64,000 nt of DNA from Nocardioides sp. (GTDB lineage Bacteria; Actinomycetota; Actinomycetes; Propionibacteriales; Nocardioidaceae). The position numbers and the translations under genes are program-made. Each line of letters begins with the position of its first letter. Within the stretch, counting starts at the first letter, position 1. This document shows positions 1-7,988 of the stretch, one piece after another. Where the stretch lies: NCBI RefSeq assembly GCF_014360585.1, contig NZ_JACIXG010000008.1:33778-97777 (forward strand). Direction: 5' to 3'. The notes below the pieces were generated by a model. The model saw nothing but the letters and a program-made list of their open reading frames with translations, was not told the DNA's origin and made no database searches.

Positions 1-402
1 GCGAGTGCAGCGGTGGGAGTCGTCATCACGGGGGCGGTGCTCGATCGGCTGAGGACGCCGGTCGCCCTCGCCCTCCTGAGCGGTGCGATCCTGGTCGGGA
101 CCCTGGTCCTGCTCGTGCCGGCGGAGCCTGCGGCGTACGTCGCCTTCGCGGCTCTGGGTCTTGGCATCGGCGCGAGCAACGTCGTCAACGGCACGGTCTG
201 GGCCCGTACGTTCGGAACGTCGAGACTGGGGCAGATCCAAGGCATGGCGATGTCAGCGACGATCACCGCTGCTGCGCTGGCACCGCTGGTGCCGGCGATC
301 GCGCTGTCCCTCACCGGTTCGTACGAGCTCGGCCTGGCGACCTTGGCCGTGGTGGCCGCAGTGGCGCTGTTGCTGAGCTTCCGGTCAGGCGTGCGCGAAT
401 AG
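1..402 (+). CDS. MFS transporter, C-terminal fragment (cut by window edge)
   Basis: The reading frame is open from the first base and ends in TAG, giving the last 133 residues of a membrane protein. Four hydrophobic stretches are visible, with the Gly/Ala-rich packing and short Arg-containing loops typical of the last helices of major facilitator superfamily permeases (a GIGASN segment followed by a cytoplasmic loop with WARTFG and GQIQGMAMS). The start codon lies outside the window. The substrate cannot be read from this part; an efflux or cyanate-type permease is as likely as any other. The next gene is 253 bases downstream and separated by repeated regulatory-looking sequence. Confidence 0.7.
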   Translation, partial: ASAAVGVVITGAVLDRLRTPVALALLSGAILVGTLVLLVPAEPAAYVAFAALGLGIGASNVVNGTVWARTFGTSRLGQIQGMAMSATITAAALAPLVPAIALSLTGSYELGLATLAVVAAVALLLSFRSGVRE

Positions 403-441
403 GGGTCATCTGGCCAGGACTGGGCGCCATGGGCCACACGC

Positions 442-532
442 CCCCTAACCTCACGTAAAGACAGAGTTGGGCGCGTCCCTGAGGCACTCGGCTGCGCGAG
501 TTCCGCCCCTAACCTTACGTCAGGGTAGAGTT
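442..532. promoter_or_regulatory. Two 27-bp direct repeats with ACGT-centred dyad, upstream of SulP gene
   Basis: Two copies of a 27-bp element begin at 442 and 506, exactly 64 bp apart, and agree at 22 of 27 positions. Both carry CCCCTAACCT then ACGT then AGAGTT. The second copy is a partial palindrome around ACGT (AACCTTAC/GTCAGGGT, six of eight positions pair). ACGT-centred dyads of the CCTnACGTnAGG type are common operators of MerR-family regulators in actinobacteria, so this is read as a duplicated operator/promoter for the SulP gene. No MerR gene lies in the window. The rest of 403-655 shows nothing else recognisable. Confidence 0.45.
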
Positions 533-655
533 CGGATCGGCCCGGTCGCGTTACGCACGCGCCGGGCCGAAACCTGCCGACGTGCTTCCGCTCGACCGCA
601 ACGATGCGTGCCATGAGCGATTGTCCACTCTCAGATCCCCGGACGGAGATCCCTC

Positions 656-2194
656 TTGCGTCATCCTGCCCAGCCCACGCCTGCCCACGAGGACAGCGTG
701 GTCGCCGCTCTTCGTTCCCCGCGAATCCTTCGCCGTGAGGTCCTCGCCGGCCTCGTCGTAGCGCTGGCACTGATCCCGGAGGCCATCTCCTTCTCGATCC
801 TGGCGGGCGTGGATCCTCGGGTCGGGCTCTTCGCCTCGTTCACGATGGCGGTCTCGATCGCCTTCCTCGGCGGTCGACCTGCCATGATCACCGGCGCCAC
901 CGGTGCGATCGCCCTGGTGATCGGACCGGTCGCCGCGAAGTACGGGCTGGACTACCTGCTCGCCACGGTCATCCTCGGTGGCGTGCTCCAAGTCGTCTTC
1001 GGCCTGCTCGGCACGGCACAGCTGATGCGGCTGCTGCCGCGTTCGGTGATGGTCGGCTTCGTCAACGCACTGGCGATCCTGATCTTCATCGCCCAGCTTC
1101 CCCAGCTCGGGCTGGACACCCACGGCGGCCTGCACATCGTCGGGGTGCCGTGGATGGTCTTCCCGCTGGTTGCTCTAGGCATCGTCATCCTGGTCTTTCT
1201 GCCCAGGCTGACCACCGTCGTCCCAGCACCGCTTGTGGTGATCGTCGTCATCACCGCACTCGTGCTGGCAGGTGGCATCGACGTCCCAAACGTGTCCGGC
1301 GAGGGCGAGCTGCCGCGCAGCCTGCCGTCGATGCTCATCCCTGATGTCCCCTTCACTCTCGAGACACTCCAGATCATCGCGCCCTACGCCTTCGCGATGG
1401 CGATGGTCGGCCTGCTCGAGTCCCTGATGACAGCCAAGCTCGTCGACGACATCACCGATACCCACTCCAACAAGTCCCGCGAGTCCTGGGGCCAAGGTGC
1501 CGCCAATGTCATCACCGGCTTCTTCGGCGGCATGGGTGGCTGCGCGATGATCGGCCAGACCATCATCAACGTGAAGGGCTCTGGCGCCCGCACCAGAATC
1601 TCGACATTCCTGGCCGGAGTCTTCCTGCTGATCCTCGTCGTCGGCTTCGGCGACATCGTCGGAAAGATCCCGATGGCTGCCTTGGTGGCCGTGATGATCA
1701 TCGTCTCGGTGGGCACCTTCGACTGGCACAGCATCTCCCCCGCGAACCTCAAGCGGATGCCGAAGTCCGAGACCCTCGTCATGCTGACCACGGTCGTCTT
1801 CGTCGTGGTCACCCACAACCTCGCCATCGGCGTCGTCGCCGGAGTCATCCTGGCCTTCATGCTCTTCGCACGCCGCATCTACCACCTCGTCGGGGTCGAT
1901 CGCGAGCTGATCGAGGAGGCCGACGGCACCGCCTATGCGCGGTACACAGTGACGGGCGAGCTCTTCTTCGCCTCCAGCAACGACCTGGTCTACCAGTTCA
2001 ACTACGCCGAGGACCCCGAGCGCGTGGTCATCGACCTGAGCCAGTCCCACGTGTGGGATGCCTCGACGGTGGCTGCCCTCGACGGCATCGAGACCAAGTA
2101 CAACCGCAAGGACAAGTCGGTCCAGATCGTCGGGCTCAACGAGGCAAGCAGCCACATGCACGAGCGCCTCACCGGGCAGCTGCCTTCGCACTGA
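656..2194 (+). CDS. SulP (SLC26) family inorganic anion transporter with STAS domain
   Basis: A 512-residue membrane transporter for sulfate, bicarbonate or related anions. The SulP signature follows the start (LAGLVVALALIPEAISFS, about residues 30-47), then ten or more hydrophobic segments to about residue 410, then a cytoplasmic STAS domain near 430-510 containing VVIDLSQSHVWDASTVAALD. The STAS domain ends shortly after its second helix, which is usual for short bacterial members. The start taken is TTG at 656, preceded by a CGGAGA Shine-Dalgarno; the first transmembrane signature lies well inside it. The gene is monocistronic, convergent with the stress gene at 2235, and the duplicated ACGT elements at 442-532 probably control it. 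Ion specificity cannot be told from sequence alone. Confidence 0.9.
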   Translation: MRHPAQPTPAHEDSVVAALRSPRILRREVLAGLVVALALIPEAISFSILAGVDPRVGLFASFTMAVSIAFLGGRPAMITGATGAIALVIGPVAAKYGLDYLLATVILGGVLQVVFGLLGTAQLMRLLPRSVMVGFVNALAILIFIAQLPQLGLDTHGGLHIVGVPWMVFPLVALGIVILVFLPRLTTVVPAPLVVIVVITALVLAGGIDVPNVSGEGELPRSLPSMLIPDVPFTLETLQIIAPYAFAMAMVGLLESLMTAKLVDDITDTHSNKSRESWGQGAANVITGFFGGMGGCAMIGQTIINVKGSGARTRISTFLAGVFLLILVVGFGDIVGKIPMAALVAVMIIVSVGTFDWHSISPANLKRMPKSETLVMLTTVVFVVVTHNLAIGVVAGVILAFMLFARRIYHLVGVDRELIEEADGTAYARYTVTGELFFASSNDLVYQFNYAEDPERVVIDLSQSHVWDASTVAALDGIETKYNRKDKSVQIVGLNEASSHMHERLTGQLPSH

Positions 2195-2234
2195 GCACGA
2201 CCTCTGCATCCCTCGGGCAGCCCCGCTTGACCGC

Positions 2235-3104
2235 CTAGAGACAGACCGCGTCATCTCGTCGAGCAACGGCCGGGACCACCGCGACGACGCTGTGGGCGTG
2301 GTCCAGGAGATGGCGCGCCACGCCTCCGCTGGATCCGACGACCACAGCCATGTGCATGGTCTGGGCCTGCTCGGCGAGCTCGCGCGCGAGGCTTCCGGCC
2401 GTGATTCGCATGTGCGGGTGCAGGTCCGGATGGCGTTCCCGCAGACCCGCCACGCACTCCGCGACCAGTAGCCGTTCGTCCTCGCGCGACTGCGGGCCGC
2501 GACTCTGGGAGCAGTAGAGCACCGTTACCGGCAGGCCTCGCTGGGCGGCATGATCGAAGGCGAACTCCAAAGCGGGGATGGAATCGCTGGTCCCGTCGAT
2601 GCCTACGAGCACACCACGTCCCACGCCACCGGCTCCCGGACACAGCGCGACGACCGGGCAGCGCGCGTCCTTGACCACCGACCTTCTGACCGACCCGAGG
2701 GTCCAGCTGCCGAGCGGCCCTCGGCCGCGCGATCCGAGCACGAGCAGCGACGCGCGGCCGGACGCGTCGACGAGCGCGGTCGCCGCGGATCCGACGCGCT
2801 GCTCCGTGGACACCGCCGGACGTCGGCGCCCGGCGAATCCCGGCGCTACGGAGAGCTCGTCGATACGACGCTCGGCGTAACGTCCGGCACTCGAGAGCAC
2901 GATCGCCCCGTGGGCCTGCTCCGGGCCCGAAGCCCCACCGGCCCGGAACCCGGGCGGCGTGTCCAGGCTCGAGGCGGACACCACGTGGATCAGGCAGACG
3001 TCACGCCCGTCGCGATATGCCTGCTCGACAGCCCACGACACGCTCGCGGCCGCGGCCGGCCAGTTCTCGACGCCGACCAGGACTGCGCCTTCGGGGATTC
3101 TCAT
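2235..3104 (-). CDS. Universal stress protein, tandem UspA domains
   Basis: A 289-residue cytoplasmic protein of two UspA domains (about 7-150 and 158-289). Domain 1 has the complete ATP-binding signature GSRGRG-PLGSWTLGS, while domain 2 keeps only GSSGG before its last strand, so only the first half is likely to bind nucleotide. I start it at the ATG at 3104 because AAGGAG sits seven to eight bases upstream; the open frame extends further but the added residues are low-complexity Arg/Gly. It follows the PPOX and second Usp genes on the same strand with a 53-bp gap. In Mycobacterium such proteins belong to the DosR dormancy regulon, and the two-component genes at 4670-7132 make the same role plausible here. 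Confidence 0.9.
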   Translation of the reverse strand: MRIPEGAVLVGVENWPAAAASVSWAVEQAYRDGRDVCLIHVVSASSLDTPPGFRAGGASGPEQAHGAIVLSSAGRYAERRIDELSVAPGFAGRRRPAVSTEQRVGSAATALVDASGRASLLVLGSRGRGPLGSWTLGSVRRSVVKDARCPVVALCPGAGGVGRGVLVGIDGTSDSIPALEFAFDHAAQRGLPVTVLYCSQSRGPQSREDERLLVAECVAGLRERHPDLHPHMRITAGSLARELAEQAQTMHMAVVVGSSGGVARHLLDHAHSVVAVVPAVARRDDAVCL

Positions 3105-3157
3105 CTCGGCTCCTTGGCTCAGTTCTGGGGTATTTGAAGCACCAGCGACGGCGGCGC

Positions 3158-3574
3158 TCAGACCGGTACGACGCGCCGGCCGGTGATCTGGGTCGGCGTG
3201 AGGCACACGAACAGCGTCCGCGTGCCGTCCGCCCACGACTCCGGCTTCAGGTCGTGCTCCGTCAGCCAGACGCCATCCACGAACTCGGCGGTCCCGCGTG
3301 CCAGCACACTCCAGCCCGAGGAGGTGTACGAGTCGAACTCGTCCACCTGATACGACACCTGCCCGCTGCCGACGTGATCCGCGATCGCGGTACGTGGGGC
3401 CGTACGGAACACGATCTTCTCGCCCACCATGACGTGGTTGACCGGCAGGACGAGCGGCCCTTCCGGGTCGCCCAGGGCGACTCGTCCGACCTCGCTCCGC
3501 CCGAGCAGCTCCACGCATTCGGCGCGGTCCATCTCGGTCAGGTGACCGGGAAACCATCGTGCTGCTAGATACAT
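3158..3574 (-). CDS. Pyridoxamine 5'-phosphate oxidase-fold (flavin-binding) protein
   Basis: A 138-residue protein of the PPOX split-barrel family, near the flavin-nucleotide-binding (Pyridox_ox_2) group. Visible hallmarks are the opening helix with ECVELLGRSEVGRVA, the strand pair GPLVLPVNHVMVGEKIVFRT, and VSYQVDEFDSYTSSGWSVLARG. The ATG at 3574 has GAGGGAG seven bases upstream. An alternative ATG at 3598 overlaps the stop of the preceding Usp gene (TGATG) but lacks a Shine-Dalgarno. It sits between two universal stress genes, probably in one transcript. Family members of this length often bind FMN, heme or F420; the substrate is unknown. The pairing with DosR-like genes suggests a function in hypoxia or redox stress. 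Confidence 0.85.
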   Translation of the reverse strand: MYLAARWFPGHLTEMDRAECVELLGRSEVGRVALGDPEGPLVLPVNHVMVGEKIVFRTAPRTAIADHVGSGQVSYQVDEFDSYTSSGWSVLARGTAEFVDGVWLTEHDLKPESWADGTRTLFVCLTPTQITGRRVVPV

Positions 3575-3597
3575 CGTCTTCTCCCTCGTCACGGTCA

Positions 3598-4548
3598 TCA
3601 GACGTCGGCCGGCTGGCTGCCTGCTGCAGCGCGGCCAGCGTCGGCCCCGGCGTCCCCCACGAACGCCGGGGCCACGTTCGGGTCGATCTCGACCGGGCAC
3701 ACGCTCTCCCGAAGGACTGCTCGGGAGGTGCCGCCCAAGTGCTTGAAGCCGAGAAAGTTCCGGCCTCGGCCCAGGATCAACAGCTCGGCCTTCCGGGACG
3801 CCTCGACCAGGGCGTACGCAGTCTGGGCCTGTACGGCCTCGACGACGGTCTCGACGTCGGCCACGGCCGGTCCCGAGCTGGCGCGAGCGGTCTCGAGGAC
3901 GGCGTTGAGCTCCCGCTCCGCCCGCTCGGTCCACAGCCGCTCATCGATCCCAGCGGTGAGGTCCGGGTACGAGCCGAAGGCGTGCCAGGCGTGCAGGACA
4001 CGCAGCCGCGCTCCACGGGCAGCCGCCACCTCCAGCCCTCGGCGTACGAGGGCGGTCGAGGTGGAGGCGTCCTGGACCCCGACGACGATCTCCCGGGTCA
4101 CCTCGCCGCTCGGCCAGGCAGCGGGGACGACGACCACGGGCGCGGGCGAGTGGGCCGCCACCGGGCCGATGATGGAGGAGGTGATGATCCGGTCGAGCAG
4201 CGTGCGCGGCTGGTCACCCACCACGACCAGTCGCGCCTTGGCGGCATTCTCGACCAGCACCAACGCGGGGCGACCGAGAAGCATGTACGTCGTCACCACG
4301 GCGCCGCTGTCAGCGACAGCCTCCTCCGCCTCGTCGAGGATCGACCTGCCGAGCTTGCCCATCCTCGAGTCGGGGTCGGTCGGGGCCGGCGGCCAGGTCG
4401 GCAGCGCCGGCGCATACGGGTCGATCGCATAGATCAGGTGCAGCGCGACACCGAGTCGAGCCGCCTCTGCGGCGGCGTAGCGGGCGGCGGCGAGTCCGGC
4501 TTCGGTGCCGTCGACTCCTGCCAGGATGACGTCTCTGTTCGTGTTCAT
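3598..4548 (-). CDS. Universal stress protein, tandem UspA domains
   Basis: A 316-residue double-UspA protein. Domain 1 (about 5-145) begins with DVILAGVDGTEAG and has a degraded nucleotide motif (GDQPRTLLDRIITSS, the second Gly missing). Domain 2 (about 150-295) begins with REIVVGVQDASTST and carries a better motif (GRGRNFLGFKHLGGTSRAVL). A 20-residue Ala/Gly/Asp tail follows. The ATG at 4548 is the first credible start. Its upstream region holds a perfect GGACC-TT-GGTCC palindrome at 4607-4618, the best candidate for control by the adjacent DosR-like regulator. Its TGA overlaps a possible start of the PPOX gene by one base, so the two are likely co-translated. Confidence 0.9.
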   Translation of the reverse strand: MNTNRDVILAGVDGTEAGLAAARYAAAEAARLGVALHLIYAIDPYAPALPTWPPAPTDPDSRMGKLGRSILDEAEEAVADSGAVVTTYMLLGRPALVLVENAAKARLVVVGDQPRTLLDRIITSSIIGPVAAHSPAPVVVVPAAWPSGEVTREIVVGVQDASTSTALVRRGLEVAAARGARLRVLHAWHAFGSYPDLTAGIDERLWTERAERELNAVLETARASSGPAVADVETVVEAVQAQTAYALVEASRKAELLILGRGRNFLGFKHLGGTSRAVLRESVCPVEIDPNVAPAFVGDAGADAGRAAAGSQPADV

Positions 4549-4584
4549 GACTCCAGCGTCTGCCCGCAGGGTGGTCGCACGAAA

Positions 4585-4618
4585 GGGACCGGCGGCCCGA
4601 CCGAAAGGACCTTGGTCC
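4585..4618 (-). promoter_or_regulatory. Putative DosR-like boxes upstream of Usp gene
   Basis: GGACC-TT-GGTCC at 4607-4618 is a perfect 5+5 inverted repeat that matches the core of the mycobacterial DosR box (GGGAC-T-WW-A-GTCCC). A weaker relative, GGGACC-GG-CGGCCC, lies at 4585-4598, and the two centres are 21 bp apart, two helical turns, the spacing typical of paired DosR sites. They lie 37-70 bp upstream of the Usp start at 4548 and just beyond the 3' end of the kinase gene. Confidence 0.55.
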
Positions 4619-4669
4619 GTAACCAGGAGGTCCCCCCGCGCGATGGGGCCGACCTCGGCTCCTGAGCAC

Positions 4670-6421
4670 TCAGCTCAGGGGGACCGACCACTCCACCACG
4701 GTCCCCCGCGGCTCCGCGGGCTCCACGGTGCACCGTCCACCGTGACCCTCGGCGCGATGACGCATGTTCGCCAGCCCGCTCTCCAACGCGTCAGCGGGGA
4801 CCCCGACGCCGTCGTCGCGCACGCGGAGCACGAGATCGGAACCTGCCGACAGCGACACCTCGAGCTCGCTCGCATGGGCGTGGCGGACGGTGTTCGAAAG
4901 GGCCTCGCCGAGGACAGCGAGGACGTCCTTGGTGACCTCGGGGGTGGCCCGCAGCCGGACCGGGCCGTCGAAGGCGAGCGTCGGCCGGAACTTCAGCGAC
5001 TCCGCAGCCCGGTTCACCAGGTCGGTGACCTGGGACTGGATGTCGCCGCTGTGCTCCGGCGTGCCCAGCTCGAAGACCGTGCGCCGAATGTCGCGGATCG
5101 TGTCGTCGATGTCATCGACGGCCTGGTCGAGGCGGGCATGCAGCTTCGGGTTCTCGGCCAGCTTGAGGACACCTTGAAGACGCAGGCCGATCACGAAGAG
5201 CCGCTGGATCACGATGTCGTGCAGATCCCGGCCGATCCGGTCGCGGTCGTCATAGACCGCCAGCCGCTGACGCTCCTCACGGTTCTGCGCGAGCCGGATC
5301 GCCAGCGCGACCTGTTCCGCAAACGCGTTGGCGACCGTAAGATCGACGTCTTGTGCCTGATCGGCATTCTCCCGCCGCCACACCAGCGCGAGCACACCGA
5401 CGGCGTTCATCTCCTCGGACGGATCGGTGCGCCCCAACGGCACGAGCACGCCGGGACCGAGGTCGCTCAGGTCGATCACGGCAGCCGCACTTCCCCCACC
5501 GGTCACGGTCGCGATGTCCTCCACCATCATCGGTGCGCCGACACCGATCGCCTGGCCGGCGACCGACTCACGCAGCGGAGCGTGCTTCTGCACATCGATG
5601 TCGACAGCGGCACCCGAGACCACCTCCACCCGCAGCCGCTCGGCCGTGGGCCCGGTCACGATCCAGGCGACGTCAGCACCAGCGACCTCACGAGCACGCT
5701 CGACCACCAACTGCAACGCGCTCGTACGATCGATGTCGCCCATCAGCGCACTGGTGATCTCAGCACGGGCATCGAGCCACTGGGTGCGGCGCGCTGCCTC
5801 CTCGGCCAGCAGGGCATTCTCGATCGCGACGCCGGCAGCCGCGGCCAGGGCGACCACGATGTCCTCGTCCTGGTCGGTGAACTCCTCGCCGTCGATCTTC
5901 TCGGTGAGGTAGAGGTTGCCGAACACCTTCTCTCCGATGCGTACGGGCACACCGAGGAAGGAGCCCATCGGCGGATGGTTCGGGGGAAACCCGTACGAAG
6001 AGTGGTGCTCGGTGATGTCGCGCAGGCGGAGCGGCTCGGGGTGGTCGATCAGCATGCCGAGCACGCCATGCCCTCTGGGCAGATCACCGATGAGGATCTG
6101 CTCCTCTGCGGTCATCCCTTGGGTGATGAACAGACGCAGTCGACGTTCACCCGCGCCAGCCACGACGCCCAGCGCTGCATACCTCGCACCCGCCAGCGCT
6201 TTGGCAACGTCAACGATGCGGTTCAGCAGGTCATCGATCGAGAGGCCGGCGCCCATGGTCACGATGGCGTCGAGCAGCAACCGCCACCGCACCTGCTCGT
6301 CTCGAGCGTCGGTGACCCTGTCGAGAACTTCGGTCAACAACTCGTCGAGAGGTGCGCTACCCAGCGTGGTCTGAGCCGTTGTCTCGGATCCACGACGCTG
6401 CCGCGGGGACGGACGTCCCAC
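4670..6421 (-). CDS. DosS/DosT-like GAF sensor histidine kinase
   Basis: A 583-residue sensor kinase with GAF-A (about 55-205), GAF-B (about 225-375), a HisKA_3 dimerisation domain whose phospho-acceptor is His401 in RDLHDIVIQRLF, and a C-terminal ATPase domain (about 490-583; N-box GEALSNTVRHAHA, G-box DDGVGVP). The order and length match mycobacterial DosS/DosT. His149 in SYGFPPNHPPM falls at the number I recall for the proximal heme ligand of DosS, so GAF-A may bind heme and sense O2, NO or CO; heme binding itself is not shown. It starts with GTG at 6421 behind GGGAGGG, 42 bp after the response-regulator gene, so the two form one operon. Confidence 0.93.
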   Translation of the reverse strand: MGRPSPRQRRGSETTAQTTLGSAPLDELLTEVLDRVTDARDEQVRWRLLLDAIVTMGAGLSIDDLLNRIVDVAKALAGARYAALGVVAGAGERRLRLFITQGMTAEEQILIGDLPRGHGVLGMLIDHPEPLRLRDITEHHSSYGFPPNHPPMGSFLGVPVRIGEKVFGNLYLTEKIDGEEFTDQDEDIVVALAAAAGVAIENALLAEEAARRTQWLDARAEITSALMGDIDRTSALQLVVERAREVAGADVAWIVTGPTAERLRVEVVSGAAVDIDVQKHAPLRESVAGQAIGVGAPMMVEDIATVTGGGSAAAVIDLSDLGPGVLVPLGRTDPSEEMNAVGVLALVWRRENADQAQDVDLTVANAFAEQVALAIRLAQNREERQRLAVYDDRDRIGRDLHDIVIQRLFVIGLRLQGVLKLAENPKLHARLDQAVDDIDDTIRDIRRTVFELGTPEHSGDIQSQVTDLVNRAAESLKFRPTLAFDGPVRLRATPEVTKDVLAVLGEALSNTVRHAHASELEVSLSAGSDLVLRVRDDGVGVPADALESGLANMRHRAEGHGGRCTVEPAEPRGTVVEWSVPLS

Positions 6422-6463
6422 CTCGACCCTCCCCGTCGCATGAGTGATACGTCTTCCAACGTA

Positions 6464-7132
6464 TCAACCCTGCAGAGACTTGGTCACCATAATCGCAGCC
6501 TGTGTCCTGCTCTCCACGCCCAGCTTGGCCAGCAACGAGGAGACGTAGTTCTTCACCGTCTTCTCCGCGAGGTGCATTTCCTTGCCGATCTGTCGGTTCG
6601 TCAGGCCCTCGCCGATGCACTCCAGGATCCGGCGCTCGTGGTTGGTCAGGCGCTCGAAGGCCGAGTTGGTCTTCGGTCCGGTGCGGATCCGCTCGAGGAC
6701 CTGGGCAGTGACCGCGGGATCCAGCATCGACTTTCCTGCGGCGACCTGACGAACTGTCTCGACGAGGTCGGCGCTGCGTACCTGCTTGAGGATGTAACCG
6801 GACGCGCCGGCCATGATCGCGGAGAACAGCGCGTCGTCGTCGTCGAACGAGGTCAGGATGAGCGCGGCGATGCTCGGGTCGACCGAGCGGATGTCGCGAC
6901 ACACGTCGATGCCAGACCCGTCGGGGAGCCGACCGTCAAGAATGGCGACATCGGGCCGCAGCGCCGGGATCCGGCGCCGGGCCTCGTCTGCTAGCCCCGA
7001 CTCGCCCACCACGACCATGTCGTCCTCGTCCTCGAGGAGGTCCTTGATCCCCCGGCGGATCACCTCGTGGTCATCGAGGAGAAAGACCCGGATGCGTTCG
7101 GTTTCACCCTCGGGCGCTGCTGAATCGGTCAC
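6464..7132 (-). CDS. DosR/DevR-like NarL-family response regulator
   Basis: A 222-residue response regulator. The receiver (about 14-130) has the acidic pocket LLDDHE, phospho-acceptor Asp66 in AILDGRLPDG, the switch Thr in LILTSFDD and the conserved Lys in YILKQVRSADL. The C-terminal LuxR-type helix-turn-helix (about 155-215) contains LTNHERRILECIGEGLTNRQI and KTVKNYVSSLLAKLGV, close to DosR. The start is GTG at 7132 with AAAAGG immediately upstream. It heads the operon with the DosS-like kinase. A GGACC-AA-AGTCCC site at 7190-7203 lies 58 bp upstream, consistent with autoregulation. Confidence 0.93.
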   Translation of the reverse strand: MTDSAAPEGETERIRVFLLDDHEVIRRGIKDLLEDEDDMVVVGESGLADEARRRIPALRPDVAILDGRLPDGSGIDVCRDIRSVDPSIAALILTSFDDDDALFSAIMAGASGYILKQVRSADLVETVRQVAAGKSMLDPAVTAQVLERIRTGPKTNSAFERLTNHERRILECIGEGLTNRQIGKEMHLAEKTVKNYVSSLLAKLGVESRTQAAIMVTKSLQG

Positions 7133-7189
7133 CTTTTCAATCTACGGCCAAGAACAGCCGACGCCAATGCACGTCGGGCCCGCAGGCTG

Positions 7190-7203
7190 AGGACCAAAGT
7201 CCC
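7190..7203 (-). promoter_or_regulatory. Putative DosR-like box upstream of the regulator operon
   Basis: AGGACC-AA-AGTCCC matches the DosR consensus core GGGACT-WW-AGTCCC at 12 of 14 positions. It lies 58 bp before the GTG of the response regulator, a position suited to autoactivation. Confidence 0.5.
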
Positions 7204-7291
7204 TCGACGCACCCGATCACCTGGTGCCTCAGCCGAGCGCCTCGATGCCCGCGTAGATGACGACCGCCCGCCAGAAGATGCCGACAGCATC

Positions 7292-7303
7292 GGACCAAGG
7301 TCC
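7292..7303 (+). promoter_or_regulatory. Putative DosR-like box upstream of flavodoxin gene
   Basis: GGACC-AA-GGTCC is a perfect inverted repeat with the same arms and spacing as the site at 4607-4618. It lies about 107 bp before the flavodoxin start at 7410. The divergent 277-bp gap between the regulator and the flavodoxin gene therefore holds one site for each direction. Confidence 0.5.
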
Positions 7304-7409
7304 TCGAACCGGGGACGTGCGCCACTCCACGTGCGCACCGTCTCGGCCGGAGGGTGGTGTCACTGGCTTGACGCGGAGGGCGCGGCGCCAGAGAAAGAAT
7401 GTGAACCAG

Positions 7410-7925
7410 ATGCGAGCAGCAGTCGTCTACGAGTCGATGTTCGGCAACACCGCCACGATCGCCAACGCGGTCGCCACCGGACTCCGGAGAACCGGCGTTC
7501 AGGTCGAGGTGATCCCCATCGAGCTGGCCGGTGCTGACCTACTCCGCGACCACGACCTGGTGGTGATCGGGGCACCGACGCACGCGCTCGGCCTGAGCAG
7601 ACCCAGCACACGCGCCGACGCCGTGCGCCAGGGCGCCCCGACTGGGGTCGAGGCCCGCGGCGTACGCGAGTGGCTCGAAGACCTGGCGGACGCTAAGTCG
7701 GTGCAGATCGCCACCTTCGACACTCGGGCGCGGGCGATGCGTCACCTCCCGGGCTCGGCGGCCAGGCACGTGGCCCACCTGCTGCGCCGCCGTGGCTACG
7801 ACGTACCTCCGGCGACCAGCTTCTACGTCGCCCACACTGTGGGACCGCTCGCCCACGAAGAGGAGGCGCGGGCCAGCGACTGGGGCGCGATCCTCGGCCA
7901 CGACATGACGAGTCAGGCGGCCTGA
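7410..7925 (+). CDS. Flavodoxin-domain protein
   Basis: A 171-residue protein with the flavodoxin fold. The N-terminus RAAVVYESMFGNTATIANAV contains the FMN phosphate loop (YESMFGNT, residues 7-14), and VVIGAPTHALG is the second flavin-contact loop. Members of this group are annotated as flavodoxins and often sit with DosR regulons in actinobacteria. I use the ATG at 7410; a GTG at 7401 with a closer GAGAAAG is also possible, and the open frame reaches 7257 but that extension is low-complexity Arg. It is followed by the CBS-domain gene after 63 bp. It probably serves as an electron carrier or nitroreductase-like redox protein in the stress block. Confidence 0.85.
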   Translation: MRAAVVYESMFGNTATIANAVATGLRRTGVQVEVIPIELAGADLLRDHDLVVIGAPTHALGLSRPSTRADAVRQGAPTGVEARGVREWLEDLADAKSVQIATFDTRARAMRHLPGSAARHVAHLLRRRGYDVPPATSFYVAHTVGPLAHEEEARASDWGAILGHDMTSQAA

Positions 7926-7988
7926 GCGGTCGCGCCGCCCGGACGAGGCTGGCGATATGAAATATGAACACGTGCAAGGGGGACGAAC

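Noticed and set aside
1175..2266. Long open frame opposite the SulP gene
   Set aside because: It is rich in Asp, His and Gly without any domain, and the opposite strand encodes a clear SulP transporter. Long antisense frames are a by-product of high GC3.
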